64,000 bases of DNA. Source: Diplolepis rosae. Taxonomy: Eukaryota > Arthropoda > Insecta > Hymenoptera > Diplolepididae. Below the pieces are notes generated by a model. That model was not told the origin of the DNA. It ran no database searches and was given only the letters and a program-made list of their open reading frames with translations. Below are positions 45,001-57,150 of the stretch, one piece after another; position 1 is the stretch's first letter; each line of letters opens with the position of its first letter. The DNA lies in assembly GCA_030998225.1 (NCBI GenBank), contig JAPYXD010000724.1:310001-374000 (forward strand). The letters run 5' to 3'. The translations under genes were made by a program, and so were the position numbers.

Positions 45001-45822
45001 TGGAAATAATCAAACAAACTTCAACACTGAACTAAATTGATTACTTAATGTTAAAATAAAACTTCAAAATAATCAAACAAACTTCAACACTGAACTAAAA
45101 TGATTGCTCAATGTTTAAACAAAACTTCAAAATAATCAAACAAACTTCAACACTGAACTAAAATGATTGCTCAATGTTTAAATAAAACTTCAAAATAATT
45201 AAACAAACTTCAACACTGAACTAAAATGATTGCTCAATGTTTAAACATACTTTAGAAATAATCAATCAAACTTCATCACTGAACTAAAATGATTGCTCAA
45301 TGTTTAAATAAAACTTCAAAATAATCAAACAAACTTCAAAACTGAACTAAAATGATTGCAATGTTTAAACAAAACTTGGAAATAATCAAACAAACTTCAA
45401 AACTGAACTAAAATGATTGCAATGTTTAAACAAAACTTGGAAATAATCATACAAACTTCAACACTGAACTAAGATGATTGCTCAATGTTAAATAAAACTT
45501 CGTAATAATCGGACAAAACCAACACTGAACTAAAATGATTGCTCAATGTTTAAACAAAACTCCAAACTAATTAAACAAACTTCAACACTGAACTAAAATG
45601 ATTGCTCAATGTTTAAACATACTTTCAGAAATAATCAAACAAACTTCAACACTGAACTAAAATGATTGCTCAATGTTTAAACATACTTTAGAAATAATCA
45701 ATCAAACTTCATCACTGAACTAAGATGATTGTTCAATGTTAAATAAAACTTCAAAAAAATCAAACAAACTTCAACACTGAACTAAAATGATTCCTCAATG
45801 TTTAAACATACTTTAGAAATAA

Positions 45823-46011
45823 TCAATCAAACTTCAACACTGAACTAAGATGATTGCTCAATGTTAAATAAAACTTCGTAATAATCAGACAAAACCAACA
45901 CTGAACTAAAATGATTGCAATGTTTAAACAAAACTTGGAAATAATCATACAAACTTCAACACTGAACCATAATGATTGCTCAATGTTTAAATAAAACTTC
46001 GAAATAATCAA
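45823..46011 (-). repeat. D-E-K monomer triplet after an H monomer
   Basis: Here the triplet follows an H monomer (CATACTTTAG and ATCAATC) rather than the usual CATAACTTGG unit. K is marked at 45967. The different left neighbour suggests that the triplet was moved as a block into a new subtype context. Confidence 0.8.
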
Positions 46012-49000
46012 ACAAACTTCAACACTGAACTAAAATGATTGCTCAATGTTTAAATAAAACTTCAAAATAATCAAACAAACTTCAACACTGAACTAAAATG
46101 ATTGCTCAATGTTTAAATAAAACTTCAAAATAATCAAACAAACTTCAACACTGAACTAAGATGATTGCTCAATGTTAAATAAAACTTCGTAATAATCAGA
46201 CAAAACCAACACTGAACTAAAATGATTGTTGCTCAATGTTTAAACAAAACTTGGAAATAATCAAACAAACTTCAACACTGAACTAAAATGATTGCTCAAT
46301 GTTTAAATAAAACTTCAAAATAATCAAACAAACTTCAACACTGAACTGAAATGACTGCTCAATGTTTAAACAAATTTCAAAATAATCAAACAAACTTCAA
46401 CCCTGAACTAAAATGATTGCTCAATGTTTAAACAAAACTTGGAAATAATCAAAAAAACTTCAACACTGAACTAAATAGATTGCTCAATGTTGAAATAAAA
46501 CTTCAAAATAATCAAACAAACTTCAACACTGAACTAAAATGATTGCTCAATGTTTAAAGAAATCTTCAAAATAATAAAACAAACTTCAACACTGAACTAA
46601 AATGATTGCTCAATGTTTAAACAAAACTTGGAAATAATCAAACAAACTTCAACACTGAACTAAAATGATTGCTCAATGTTTAAATAAAACTTCAAAATAA
46701 TCAAACAAACTTCAACACTGAACTAAAATGATTGCTCAATGTTTAAATAAAACTTCAAAATAATCAAACAAACTTCAACACTGAACTAAAATGATTGCTC
46801 AATGTTTAAACATACTTTAGAAATAATCAATCAAACTTCATCACTGAACTAAGATGATTGTTCAATGTTAAATAAAATGTCAAAATAATCAAACAAACTT
46901 CAACACTGAACTAAAATTATTGCTCAAGGTTTAAACAAAACTTCAAAATAATCAAACAAACTTCAACACTGAACTAAAATGATTGCTCAATGTTTCTACA
47001 AAACTTGGAAATAATCAAACAAACTTCAACACTAAACTAAATTGATTGCTCAATGTTGAAATAAAACTTCAAAATAATCAAACAAACTTCAACACTGAAC
47101 TAAAATGATTGCTCAATGTTTAAACAAAACCTCAAAATAAACAATCAATCTTCAACACTGAACTAAAATGATTGCTCAATGTTTAAATAAAACTTCAAAA
47201 TAATCAAACAAACTTCAACACTGAACTAAAATGATTGCTCAATGTTTAAACATACTTTAGAAATAATCAATCAAACTTCATCACTGAACTAAGATGATTG
47301 TTCAATGTTAAATAAAACTTCAAAAAAATCAAACAAACTTCAACACTGAACTAAAATGATTCCTCAATGTTTAAGTAAAACTTCAAAATAATCAAACAAA
47401 CTTCAACACTGAACTAAAATGATTCCTCAATGTTTAAACATACTTTAGAAATAATCAATCAAACTTCATCACTGAACTAAGATGATTGCTCAATGTTTAA
47501 ACATACTTTAGAAATAATCAATCAAACTTCATCACTGAACTAAGATGATTGTTCAATGTTAAATAAAACTTCAAAAAAATCAAACAAACTTCAACACTGA
47601 ACTAAAATGATTCCTCAATGTTTAAACATAACTTGGAAATAATCAAACAAACTTCAACACTGAACTAAAATGATTGCTCAATGTTTAAACATAACTTGGA
47701 AATAATCAAACAAACTTCAACACTGAACTAAGATGATTGCTCAATGTTAAATAAAACTTCTTAATAATGAGACAAAACCAACACTGAACTAAAATGATTG
47801 CAATGTTTAAACAAAACTTGGAAATAATCATACAAACTTCAACACTGAACTAAAATGATTGCTCAATGTTCAAATAAAACTTCGAAATAATCAAACAAAC
47901 TTCAACACTGAACTAAAATGATTGCTCAATGTTTAAACATAACTTGGAAATAATCAAACAAACTTCAACACTGAACTAAGATGATTGCTCAATGTTAAAT
48001 AAAACTTCGTAATAATCAGACAAAACCAACACTGATCTAAAATGATTGCAATGTTTAAACAAAACTTGGAAATAATCATACAAACTTCAACACTGAACTA
48101 AAATGATTCCTCAATGTTTACGTGAAACTTCAAAATAATCAAACAAACTTCAACACTGAACTAAAATGATTGCTCAATGTTTAAATAAAACTTCAAAATA
48201 ATCAAACAAACTGCAACACTGAACTAAAATGATTGCTCAATGTTTAAACCAAACTTCAAAATAATCAAACAAACTTCAACACTGAACTAAATTGATTGCC
48301 CAATGTTTAAACAAAACTTGGAAATAATCAAACAAACTTCAACACTAAACTAAATAGATTGCTCAATGTTGAAATAAAACTTCAAAATAATCAAACAAAC
48401 TTCAACACTGAACTAAAATGATTGCCCAATGTTTAAACAAAACTTGGAAATAATCAAACAAACTTCAACACTGAACTAAAATGATTGCTCAATGTTTAAA
48501 CATAACTTGGAAATAATCAAACAAACTTCAACACTGAACTAAGATGATTGCTCAATGTTAAATAAAACTTCTTAATAATGAGACAAAACCAACACTGAAC
48601 TAAAATGATTGCAATGTTTAAACAAAACTTGGAAATAATCATACAAACTTCAACACTGAACTAAAATGATTGCTCAATGTTTAAATAAAACTTCGAAATA
48701 ATCAAACAAACTTCAACACTGAACTAAAATGATTGCTCAATGTTTAAACATAACTTGGAAATAATCAAACAAACTTCAACACTGAACTAAGATGATTGCT
48801 CAATGTTAAATAAAACTTCGTAATAATCAGACAAAACCAACACTGATCTAAAATGATTGCAATGTTTAAACAAAACTTGGAAATAATCAAACAAACTTCA
48901 ACACTGAACTAAAATGATTGCTCAATGTTTAAATAAAACTTCAAAATAATCAAAAAAAAAAACAACTCTGAACTAAAATGATTGCTCAATGTTTAAATAA

Positions 49001-51142
49001 AACTTCAAAATAATCAAACAAACTTCAACACTGAACTAAAATGATTGCTCAATGTTTAAATAAAACTTCAAAATAATCAAACAAACTTCAACACTGAACT
49101 AAAATGATTGCTCAATGTTTAAACAAACTTCGAAATAATCAAACAAACTTCAACCCTGAACTAAAATGATTGCTCAATGTTTAAATAAAACTTCAAAATA
49201 AAAAAAAAAAAAACAACTCTGAACTAAAATGATTGCTCAATGTTTAAATAAAACTTCAAAATAATCGAACAAACTTCAACACTGAACTAAAATGATTCCT
49301 CAATGTTTAAGTAAAACTTCAAAATAATCAAACAAACTTCAACACTGAACTAAAATGATTGCTCAATGTTTAAATAAAACTTCAAAATAATCAAACAAAC
49401 TTCAACACTGAACTAAAATGATTCCTCAATGTTTAAGTAAAACTTCAAAATAATCAAACAAACTTCAACACTGAACTAAAATGATTGCTCAATGTTTAAA
49501 TAAAACTTCAAAATAATCAAACAAACTTCAACACTGAACTAAAATGATTGCTCAATGTTTAAACATAACTTGGAAATAATCAAACAAACTTCAACACTGA
49601 ACTAAGATGATTGCTCAATGTTAAATAAAACTTCGTAATAATCAGACAAAACCAACACTGAACTAAAATGATTGCTCAATGTTAAATAAAACTTCGTAAT
49701 AATCAGACAAACTTCAACACTGAACTAAAATGATTCCTCAATGTTTAAGTAAAACTTCAAAATAATCAAACAAACTTCAACACTGAACTAAAATGATTGC
49801 TCAATGTTTAAATAAAACTTCAAAATAATCAAACAAACTTCAACACTGAACTAAAATGATTGCTCAATGTTTAAACAAACTTGGAAATAATCAAACAAAC
49901 CTCAACTCTGAACTAAAATGATTGCTCAATGTTTAAATAAAACTTCAAAATAATCGAACAAACTTCAACACTGAACTAAAATGATTCCTCAATGTTTAAG
50001 TAAAACTTCAAAATAATCAAACAAACTTCAACACTGAACTAAAATGATTCCTCAATGTTTAAGTAAAACTTCAAAATAATCAAACAAACTTCAACACTGA
50101 ACTAAAATGATTGCTCAATGTTTAAATAAAACTTCGAAATAATCAAACAAACTTCAACACTGAACTAAAATGATTGCTCAATCTTTAAATAAATCTTCAA
50201 AATAATTAAACAAACTTCAACACTGAACTAAAATGATTCCTCAATGTTTAAGTAAAACTTCAAAATAATCAAACAAACTTCAACACTGAACTAAAATGAT
50301 TGCTCAATGTTTAAATAAAACTTCGAAATAATCAAACAAACTTCAACACTGAACTAAAATGATTGCTCAATGTTTAAACATAACTTGGAAATAATCAAAC
50401 AAACTTCAACACTGAACTAAAATGATTGCTCAATGTTTAAATAAAACTTCAAAATAATCAAACAAACTTCAAAACTGAACTAAAATGATTGCTCAGTGTT
50501 TAAACAAAACTTCAAAATAATCAAAAAAACTTCAACACTGAACTAAGATGATTGCTCAATGTTAAATAAAACTTCGTAATAATCAGACAAAACCAACACT
50601 GAAGTAAAATGATTGCAATGTTTAAACATACTTTAGAAATAATCAATCAAACTTCAACACTGAACTAAAATGATTGCTCAATGTTTAAATAAAACTTCAA
50701 AATAATCAAACAAACTTCAACACTGAACTAAAATGATTGCTCAATGTTTAAACAAAACTTGGAAAAAATCAAACAAACTTCAACACTGAACTAAGATGAT
50801 TGCTCAATGTTAAATAAAACTTCGTAATAATCAGACAAAACCAACACTGAAGTAAAATGATTGCAATGTTTAAACATACTTTAGAAATAATCAATCAAAC
50901 TTCATCACTGAACTAAAATGATTGCTCAATGTTTAAACATAACTTCAAAATAATCAAACAAACTTCAACACTGAACTAAATTGATTGCTCAATGTTGAAA
51001 TAAAATGTCAAAATAATCAAACAAACTTCAACACTGAACTAAAATTATTGCTCAAGGTTTAAACAAAACTTCAAAATAATCAAACAAACTTCAACACTGA
51101 ACTAAAATGATTGCTCAATGTTTAAATAAAACTTGGAAATAA

Positions 51143-51578
51143 TCAAACAAACTTCAACACTGAACTAAGATGATTGCTCAATGTTAAATAAAACTTCTTA
51201 ATAATGAGACAAAACCAACACTGAACTAAAATGATTGCAATGTTTAAACAAAACTTGGAAATAATCATACAAACTTCAACACTGAACCATAATGATTGCT
51301 CAATGTTTAAATAAAACTTCGAAATAATCAAACAAACTTCAACACTGAACTAAAATGATTGCTCAATGTTTAAATAAACTTCAAAATAATCAAACAAACT
51401 TCAACACTGAACTAAGATGATTGCTCAATGTTAAATAAAACTTCTTAATAATGAGACAAAACCAACACTGAACTAAAATGATTGCAATGTTTAAACAAAA
51501 CTTGGAAATAATCATACAAACTTCAACACTGAACCATAATGATTGCTCAATGTTTAAATAAAACTTCGAAATAATCAA
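51143..51578 (-). repeat. Two tandem D'-E-K blocks, 247 bp apart
   Basis: Two copies of the D'-E-K triplet are separated by one 62-bp monomer (TTTAAATAAACTTC), so the unit repeats at 247 bp (61+61+63+62). K markers are at 51287 and 51534. Both reverse frames read alike. This is a local four-monomer higher-order repeat. Confidence 0.85.
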
Positions 51579-52111
51579 ACAAACTTCAACACTGAACTAA
51601 AATGATTGCTCAATGTTTAAACCAAACTTCAAAATAATCAAACAAACTTCAACACTGAACTAAATTGATTGCTCAATGTTTAAATAAAACTTCAAAATAA
51701 TCAAACAAACTTCAACACTGAACTAAAATGATTGCTCAATGTTTAAACATAACTTGGAAATAATCAAACAAACTTCAACACTGAACTAAAATGATTCCTC
51801 AATGTTTAAGTAAAACTTCAAAATAATCAAACAAACTTCAACACTGAACTAAAATGATTGCTCAATGTTTAAATAAAACTTCAAAATAATCAAACAAACT
51901 TCAACACTGAACTAAAATGATTGCTCAATGTTTAAATAAAACTTCAAAATAATCAAACAAACTTCAACACTGAACTAAAATGATTCCTCAATGTTTAAGT
52001 AAAACTTCAAAATAATCAAACAAACTTCAACACTGAACTAAAATGATTGCTCAATGTTTAAATAAAACTTCAAAATAATCAAACAAACTTCAACACTGAA
52101 CTAAAATGATT
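51143..52111 (+). repeat. Satellite segment duplicated at 53,325 (copy 1)
   Basis: The tandem D'-E-K pair and the following monomers (AAACCAAACTTC, AAATTGATTG, CATAACTTGG, B, A, A, B, A) match position for position with 53,325-54,293 at a 2,182-bp offset. I saw only isolated substitutions, for example ATCAAAC here against ATCGAAC in the later copy. Similarity breaks where this copy has a CATAACTTGG monomer and the other a B monomer. Confidence 0.83.
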
Positions 52112-52705
52112 GCTCAATGTTTAAACATAACTTGGAAATAATCAAACAAACTTCAACATTGAACTAAGATGATTGCTCAATGTTAAATAAAACTTCGTAA
52201 TAATCAGACAAAACCAACACTGAACTAAAATGATTGCTCAATCTTTAAATAAATCTTCAAAATAATTAAACAAACTTCAACACTGAACTAAAATGATTCC
52301 TCAATGTTTAAGTAAAACTTCAAAATAATCAAACAAACTTCAACACTGAACTAAAATGATTGCTCAATCTTTAAATAAATCTTCAAAATAATTAAACAAA
52401 CTTCAACACTGAACTAAAATGATTCCTCAATGTTTAAGTAAAACTTCAAAATAATCAAACAAACTTGAACACTGAACTAAAATGATTGCTCAATGTTTAA
52501 ATAAAACTTCGAAATAATCAAACAAACTTCAACACTGAACTAAAATGATTGCTCAATGTTTAAACATAACTTGGAAATAATCAAACAAACTTCAACACTG
52601 AACTAAGATGATTGCTCAATGTTACATAAAACTTCAAAATAATCAAACAAACTTCAAAACTGAACTAAAATGATTGCTCAGTGTTTAAACAAAACTTCAA
52701 AATAA

Positions 52706-52894
52706 TCAAAAAAACTTCAACACTGAACTAAGATGATTGCTCAATGTTAAATAAAACTTCGTAATAATCAGACAAAACCAACACTGAAGTAAAATGATTG
52801 CAATGTTTAAACAAAACTTGGAAATAATCATACAAACTTCAACACTGAACCATAATGATTGCTCAATGTTTAAATAAAACTTCGAAATAATCAA
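52706..52894 (-). repeat. D-E-K monomer triplet with GAAGTAAAATG
   Basis: D is followed by CACTGAAGTAAAATG rather than CACTGAACTAAAATG, a C-to-G change seen also near 50602, 50852 and 53033. K is marked at 52850. It follows a monomer with ATCAAAAAAAC. Not coding. Confidence 0.8.
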
Positions 52895-53324
52895 ACAAAC
52901 TTCAACACTGAACTAAAATGATTGCTCAATGTTTAAACAAACTTGGAAATAATCAAACAAACTTCAACACTGAACTAAGATGATTGCTCAATGTTAAATA
53001 AAACTTCGTAATAATCAGACAAAACCAACACTGAAGTAAAATGATTGCAATGTTTAAACATACTTTAGAAATAATCAATCAAACTTCATCACTGAACTAA
53101 AATGATTGCTCAATGTTTAAACAAACTTGGAAATAATCAGACAAACTTCAACACTGAACTAAATTGATTGCTCAATGTTGAAATAAAACTTCAAAATAAT
53201 CAAACAAACTTCAACACTGAACTAAAATGATTGCTCAATGTTTAAACAAAACTTCAAAATAATCAAACAAACTTCAACACTGAACTAAAATGATTGCTCA
53301 ATGTTTAAACAAACTTCGAAATAA

Positions 53325-53760
53325 TCAAACAAACTTCAACACTGAACTAAGATGATTGCTCAATGTTAAATAAAACTTCTTAATAATGAGACATAACCAA
53401 CACTGAACTAAAATGATTGCAATGTTTAAACAAAACTTGGAAATAATCATACAAACTTCAACACTGAACCATAATGATTGCTCAATGTTTAAATAAAACT
53501 TCGAAATAATCAAACAAACTTCAACACTGAACTAAAATGATTGCTCAATGTTTAAACAAACTTCAAAATAATCAAACAAACTTCAATACTGAACTAAGAT
53601 GATTGCTCAATGTTAAATAAAACTTCTTAATAATGAGACATAACCAACACTGAACTAAAATGATTGCAATGTTTAAACAAAACTTGGAAATAATCATACA
53701 AACTTCAACACTGAACCATAATGATTGCTCAATGTTTAAATAAAACTTCGAAATAATCAA
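53325..53760 (-). repeat. Two tandem D'-E-K blocks, second pair
   Basis: A second pair at 247-bp spacing lies 2,182 bp after the pair at 51143. Both units of this pair share ATGAGACATAACC where both units of the first pair have ATGAGACAAAACC, so the pair was homogenised, or re-duplicated, after the longer copying event. K markers are at 53469 and 53716. Confidence 0.85.
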
Positions 53761-54293
53761 ACAAACTTCAACACTGAACTAAAATGATTGCTCAATGTTT
53801 AAACCAAACTTCAAAATAATCAAACAAACTTCAACACTGAACTAAATTGATTGCTCAATGTTTAAATAAAACTTCAAAATAATCAAACAAACTTCAACAC
53901 TGAACTAAAATGATTGCTCAATGTTTAAACATAACTTGGAAATAATCAAACAAACTTCAACACTGAACTAAAATGATTCCTCAATGTTTAAGTAAAACTT
54001 CAAAATAATCAAACAAACTTCAACACTGAACTAAAATGATTGCTCAATGTTTAAATAAAACTTCAAAATAATCAAACAAACTTCAACACTGAACTAAAAT
54101 GATTGCTCAATGTTTAAATAAAACTTCAAAATAATCGAACAAACTTCAACACTGAACTAAAATGATTCCTCAATGTTTAAGTAAAACTTCAAAATAATCA
54201 AACAAACTTCAACACTGAACTAAAATGATTGCTCAATGTTTAAATAAAACTTCAAAATAATCAAACAAACTTCAACACTGAACTAAAATGATT
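53325..54293 (+). repeat. Satellite segment duplicated from 51,143 (copy 2)
   Basis: This is the later copy of the approximately 970-bp segment. Between the two copies lie about 1.2 kb of other subtypes, including two close G-B pairs, a D-E-K triplet and an H monomer. Confidence 0.82.
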
Positions 54294-56699
54294 CCTCAAT
54301 GTTTAAGTAAAACTTCAAAATAATCAAACAAACTTCAACACTGAACTAAAATGATTGCTCAATGTTTAAATAAAACTTCAAAATAATCAAACAAACTTCA
54401 ACACTGAACTAAAATGATTGCTCAATGTTTAAACATAACTTGGAAATAATCAAACAAACTTCAACACTGAACTAAAATGATTGCTCAATGTTTAAATAAA
54501 ACTTCGTAATAATCGGACAAAACCAACACTGAACTAAAATGATTGCTCAATGTTAAATAAAACTTGGAAATAATCAAACAAACTTCAACACTGAACTAAA
54601 ATGATTCCTCAATGTTTAAGTAAAACTTCAAAATAATCAAACAAACTTCAACACTGAACTAAAATGATTGCTCAATGTTTAAATAAAACTTCAAAATAAT
54701 CAAACAAACTTCAACACTGAACTAAAATGATTCCTCAATGTTTAAGTAAAACTTCAAAATAATCAAACAAACTTCAACACTGAACTAAAATGATTGCTCA
54801 ATGTTTAAATAAAACTTCAAAATAATCAAACAAACTTCAACACTGAACTAAAATGATTGCTCAATGTTTAAACAAACTTGGAAATAATCAAACAAACTTC
54901 ACCTCTGAACTAAAATGATTGCTCAATGTTTAAATAAAACTTCAAAATAATCAAAAAAAAAACAACTCTGAACTAAAATGATTGCTCAATGTTTAAATAA
55001 AACTTCAAAATAATCGAACAAACTTCAACACTGAACTAAAATGATTCCTCAATGTTTAAGTAAAACTTCAAAATAATCAAACAAACTTCAACACTGAACT
55101 AAAATGATTCCTCAATGTTTAAGTAAAACTTCAAAATAATCAAACAAACTTCAACACTGAACTAAAATGATTGCTCAATGTTTAAATAAAACTTCAAAAT
55201 AATCAAACAAACTTCAACTCTGAACTAAAATGATTGCTCAATCTTTAAATAAATCTTCAAAATAATTAAACAAACTTCAACACTGAACTAAAATGATTCC
55301 TCAATGTTTAAGTAAAACTTCAAAATAATCAAACAAACTTCAACACTGAACTAAAATGATTGCTCAATGTTTAAATAAAACTTCGAAATAATCAAACAAA
55401 CTTCAACACTGAACTAAAATGATTGCTCAATGTTTAAACATAACTTGGAAATAATCAAACAAACTTCAACACTGAACTAAGATGATTGCTCAATGTTGAA
55501 ATAAAACTTCAAAATAATCAAACAAACTTCAACACTGAACTAAAATGATTGCTCAATGTTTAAAGAAAACTTCAAAATAATCAAACAAACTTCAGCACTG
55601 AACTAAGATGATTGCTCAATGTTAAATAAAACTTCGTAATAATCAGACAAAACCAACACTGAAGTAAAATGATTGCAATGTTTAAACAAAACTTGGAAAT
55701 AATCATACAAACTTCAACACTGAACTAAAATGATTGCTCAATGTTTAAATAAAACTTCAAAATAATCAAACAAACTTCAACACTGAACTAAAATGATTGC
55801 TCAATGTTTAAACAAATTTCAAAATAATCAAACAAACTTCAACTCTGAACTAAGATGATTGCTCAATGTTAAATAAAACTTCGTAATAATCAGACAAAAC
55901 CAACACTGAAGTAAAATGATTGCAATGTTTAAATAAATCTTCAAAATAATTAAACAAACTTCAACACTGAACTAAAATGATTGCTCAATGTTTAAACCAA
56001 ACTTCAAAATAATCAAACAAACTTCAACACTAAACTAAATAGATTGCTCAATGTTGAAATAAAACTTCAAAATAATAAACCAAACTTCAACACTGAACTA
56101 AAATGATTGCTCAATGCTTCAACAAAATTTCAAAATAATCAAACAAACTTCAACACTGAACTAAAATGATTGCTCAATGTTTAAACATAACTTGGAAATA
56201 ATCAAACAAACTTCAACACTGAACTAAGATGATTGCTCAATGTTAAATAAAACTTCTTAATAATGAGACAAAACCAACACTGAACTAAAATGATTGCAAT
56301 GTTTAAACATATCTTGGAAATAATCATACAAACTTCAACACTGAACTAAAATGATTGCTCAATGTTTAAATAAAACTTCGAAATAATCTAACAAACTTCA
56401 ACACTGAACTAAAATGATTGCTCAATGTTTAAACCAAACTTCAAAATAATCAAACAAACTTCAACACTGAACTAAGATGATTGCTCAATGTTAAATAAAA
56501 CTTCTTAATAATGAGACAAAACCAACACTGAACTAAAATGATTGCAATGTTTAAACAAAACTTGGAAATAATCATACAAACTTCAACACTGAACTAAAAT
56601 GATTGCTCAATGTTCAAATAAAACTTCGAAATAATCAAACAAACTTCAACACTGAACTAAAATGATTGCTCAATGTTTAAACCAAACTTCAAAATAATC

Positions 56700-57150
56700 A
56701 AACAAACTTCAACACTGAACTAAATTGACTGCTCAATGTTTAAATAAAACTTCAAAATAATCAAACAAACTTCAACACTGAACCAAAATGATTGCTCAAT
56801 GTTTAAACAAAACTTGGAAATAATCAAACAAACTTCAACACTAAACTAAATAGATTGCTCAATGTTGAAATAAAACTTCAAAATAATCAAACAAACTTCA
56901 ACACTGAACTAAAATGATTGCTCAATGCTTAAACAAAACTTCAAAATAATCAATCAAACTTCAACACTGAACTAAAATGATTGCTCAATGTTTAAATAAA
57001 ACTCCAAAATAATTAAACAAACTTCAACACTGAACTAAAATGATTGCTCAATGTTTAAACATACTTTAGAAATAATCAATCAAACTTCATCACTGAACTA
57101 AGATGATTGTTCAATGTTAAATAAAACTTCAAAAAAATCAAACAAACTTC
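56700..57150 (+). repeat. Satellite segment duplicated at 58,704 (copy 1)
   Basis: Shared rare variants fix the offset at 2,004 bp: GAACCAAAATG (56779 and 58783), GCTCAATGCTTAAAC (56920 and 58924), and CTTCAAAAAAATC (57127 and 59131), with F and H monomers between them. One visible difference is CCAAAATAATTAAAC here against CCAAACTAATTAAAC in the later copy. Confidence 0.82.

Larger units (their letters stand above)
2966..48221 (+). repeat. Dispersed higher-order block marked by TGCAACACTG (11 copies)
   Basis: The single-base marker TGCAACACTG (consensus TTCAACACTG) occurs at 2966, 4152, 8334, 12030, 13597, 24600, 26296, 33497, 34501, 37634 and 48212. Most copies sit in the same order of subtypes: a B monomer, the marked A monomer, then a short C monomer followed by ACTCTG. 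In 2966, 4152, 8334, 12030, 13597 and 37634 two further monomers follow, one with CACCGAAC and one D unit with ATCGGAC exactly 104 bp after the marker. In 24600, 26296, 33497 and 34501 those two monomers are absent, a clean 124-bp difference. The 48212 copy has a different right side. The interval given spans the first to last marker, not a continuous block. Confidence 0.85.
3070..54518 (+). other. CENP-B-box-like motif in D monomers (11 sites)
   Basis: A 17-bp stretch, CTTCGTAATAATCGGAC, starts at 3070, 4256, 8438, 12134, 13701, 20151, 29536, 34293, 37738, 45498 and 54502. Set against the known CENP-B box core NTTCGNNNNANNCGGGN it matches eight of the nine fixed bases, failing only at the last G. 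The more common D form, with ATCAGAC, matches seven of nine. The match is visible in the sequence; any protein binding is inference, because satellites with related motifs may bind other pogo-type proteins or nothing. The interval spans the first to last site. Confidence 0.5.
4393..54962 (+). repeat. Poly-A monomer variant (13 sites)
   Basis: In one monomer type, the AAACAAACTTCAAC region is replaced by an uninterrupted A-run followed by CAACTCTG. Runs lie at 4393, 12711, 16280, 21660, 24717, 26413, 29673, 34618, 37875, 43199, 48952, 49200 and 54953. Most are 10 A long, with 9 at 12711, 11 at 48952 and 14 at 49200. The run is usually preceded by a short C monomer ending ACTCTG or ACCTCTG and followed by a monomer with ATCGAAC. 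It lies 241 or 117 bp after the TGCAACACTG marker where that is present, depending on the 124-bp two-monomer difference. The interval spans the first to last run. Confidence 0.9.

Noticed and set aside
28862..53760. Nine 62-codon minus-strand open frames as a multigene family of small membrane-like proteins
   Set aside because: Each is three satellite monomers (D-E-K) in which local subtype changes remove the reverse-strand stops. The peptide itself has 20-21-residue internal periodicity matching the monomer, and the hydrophobic look comes from reverse-strand T richness.
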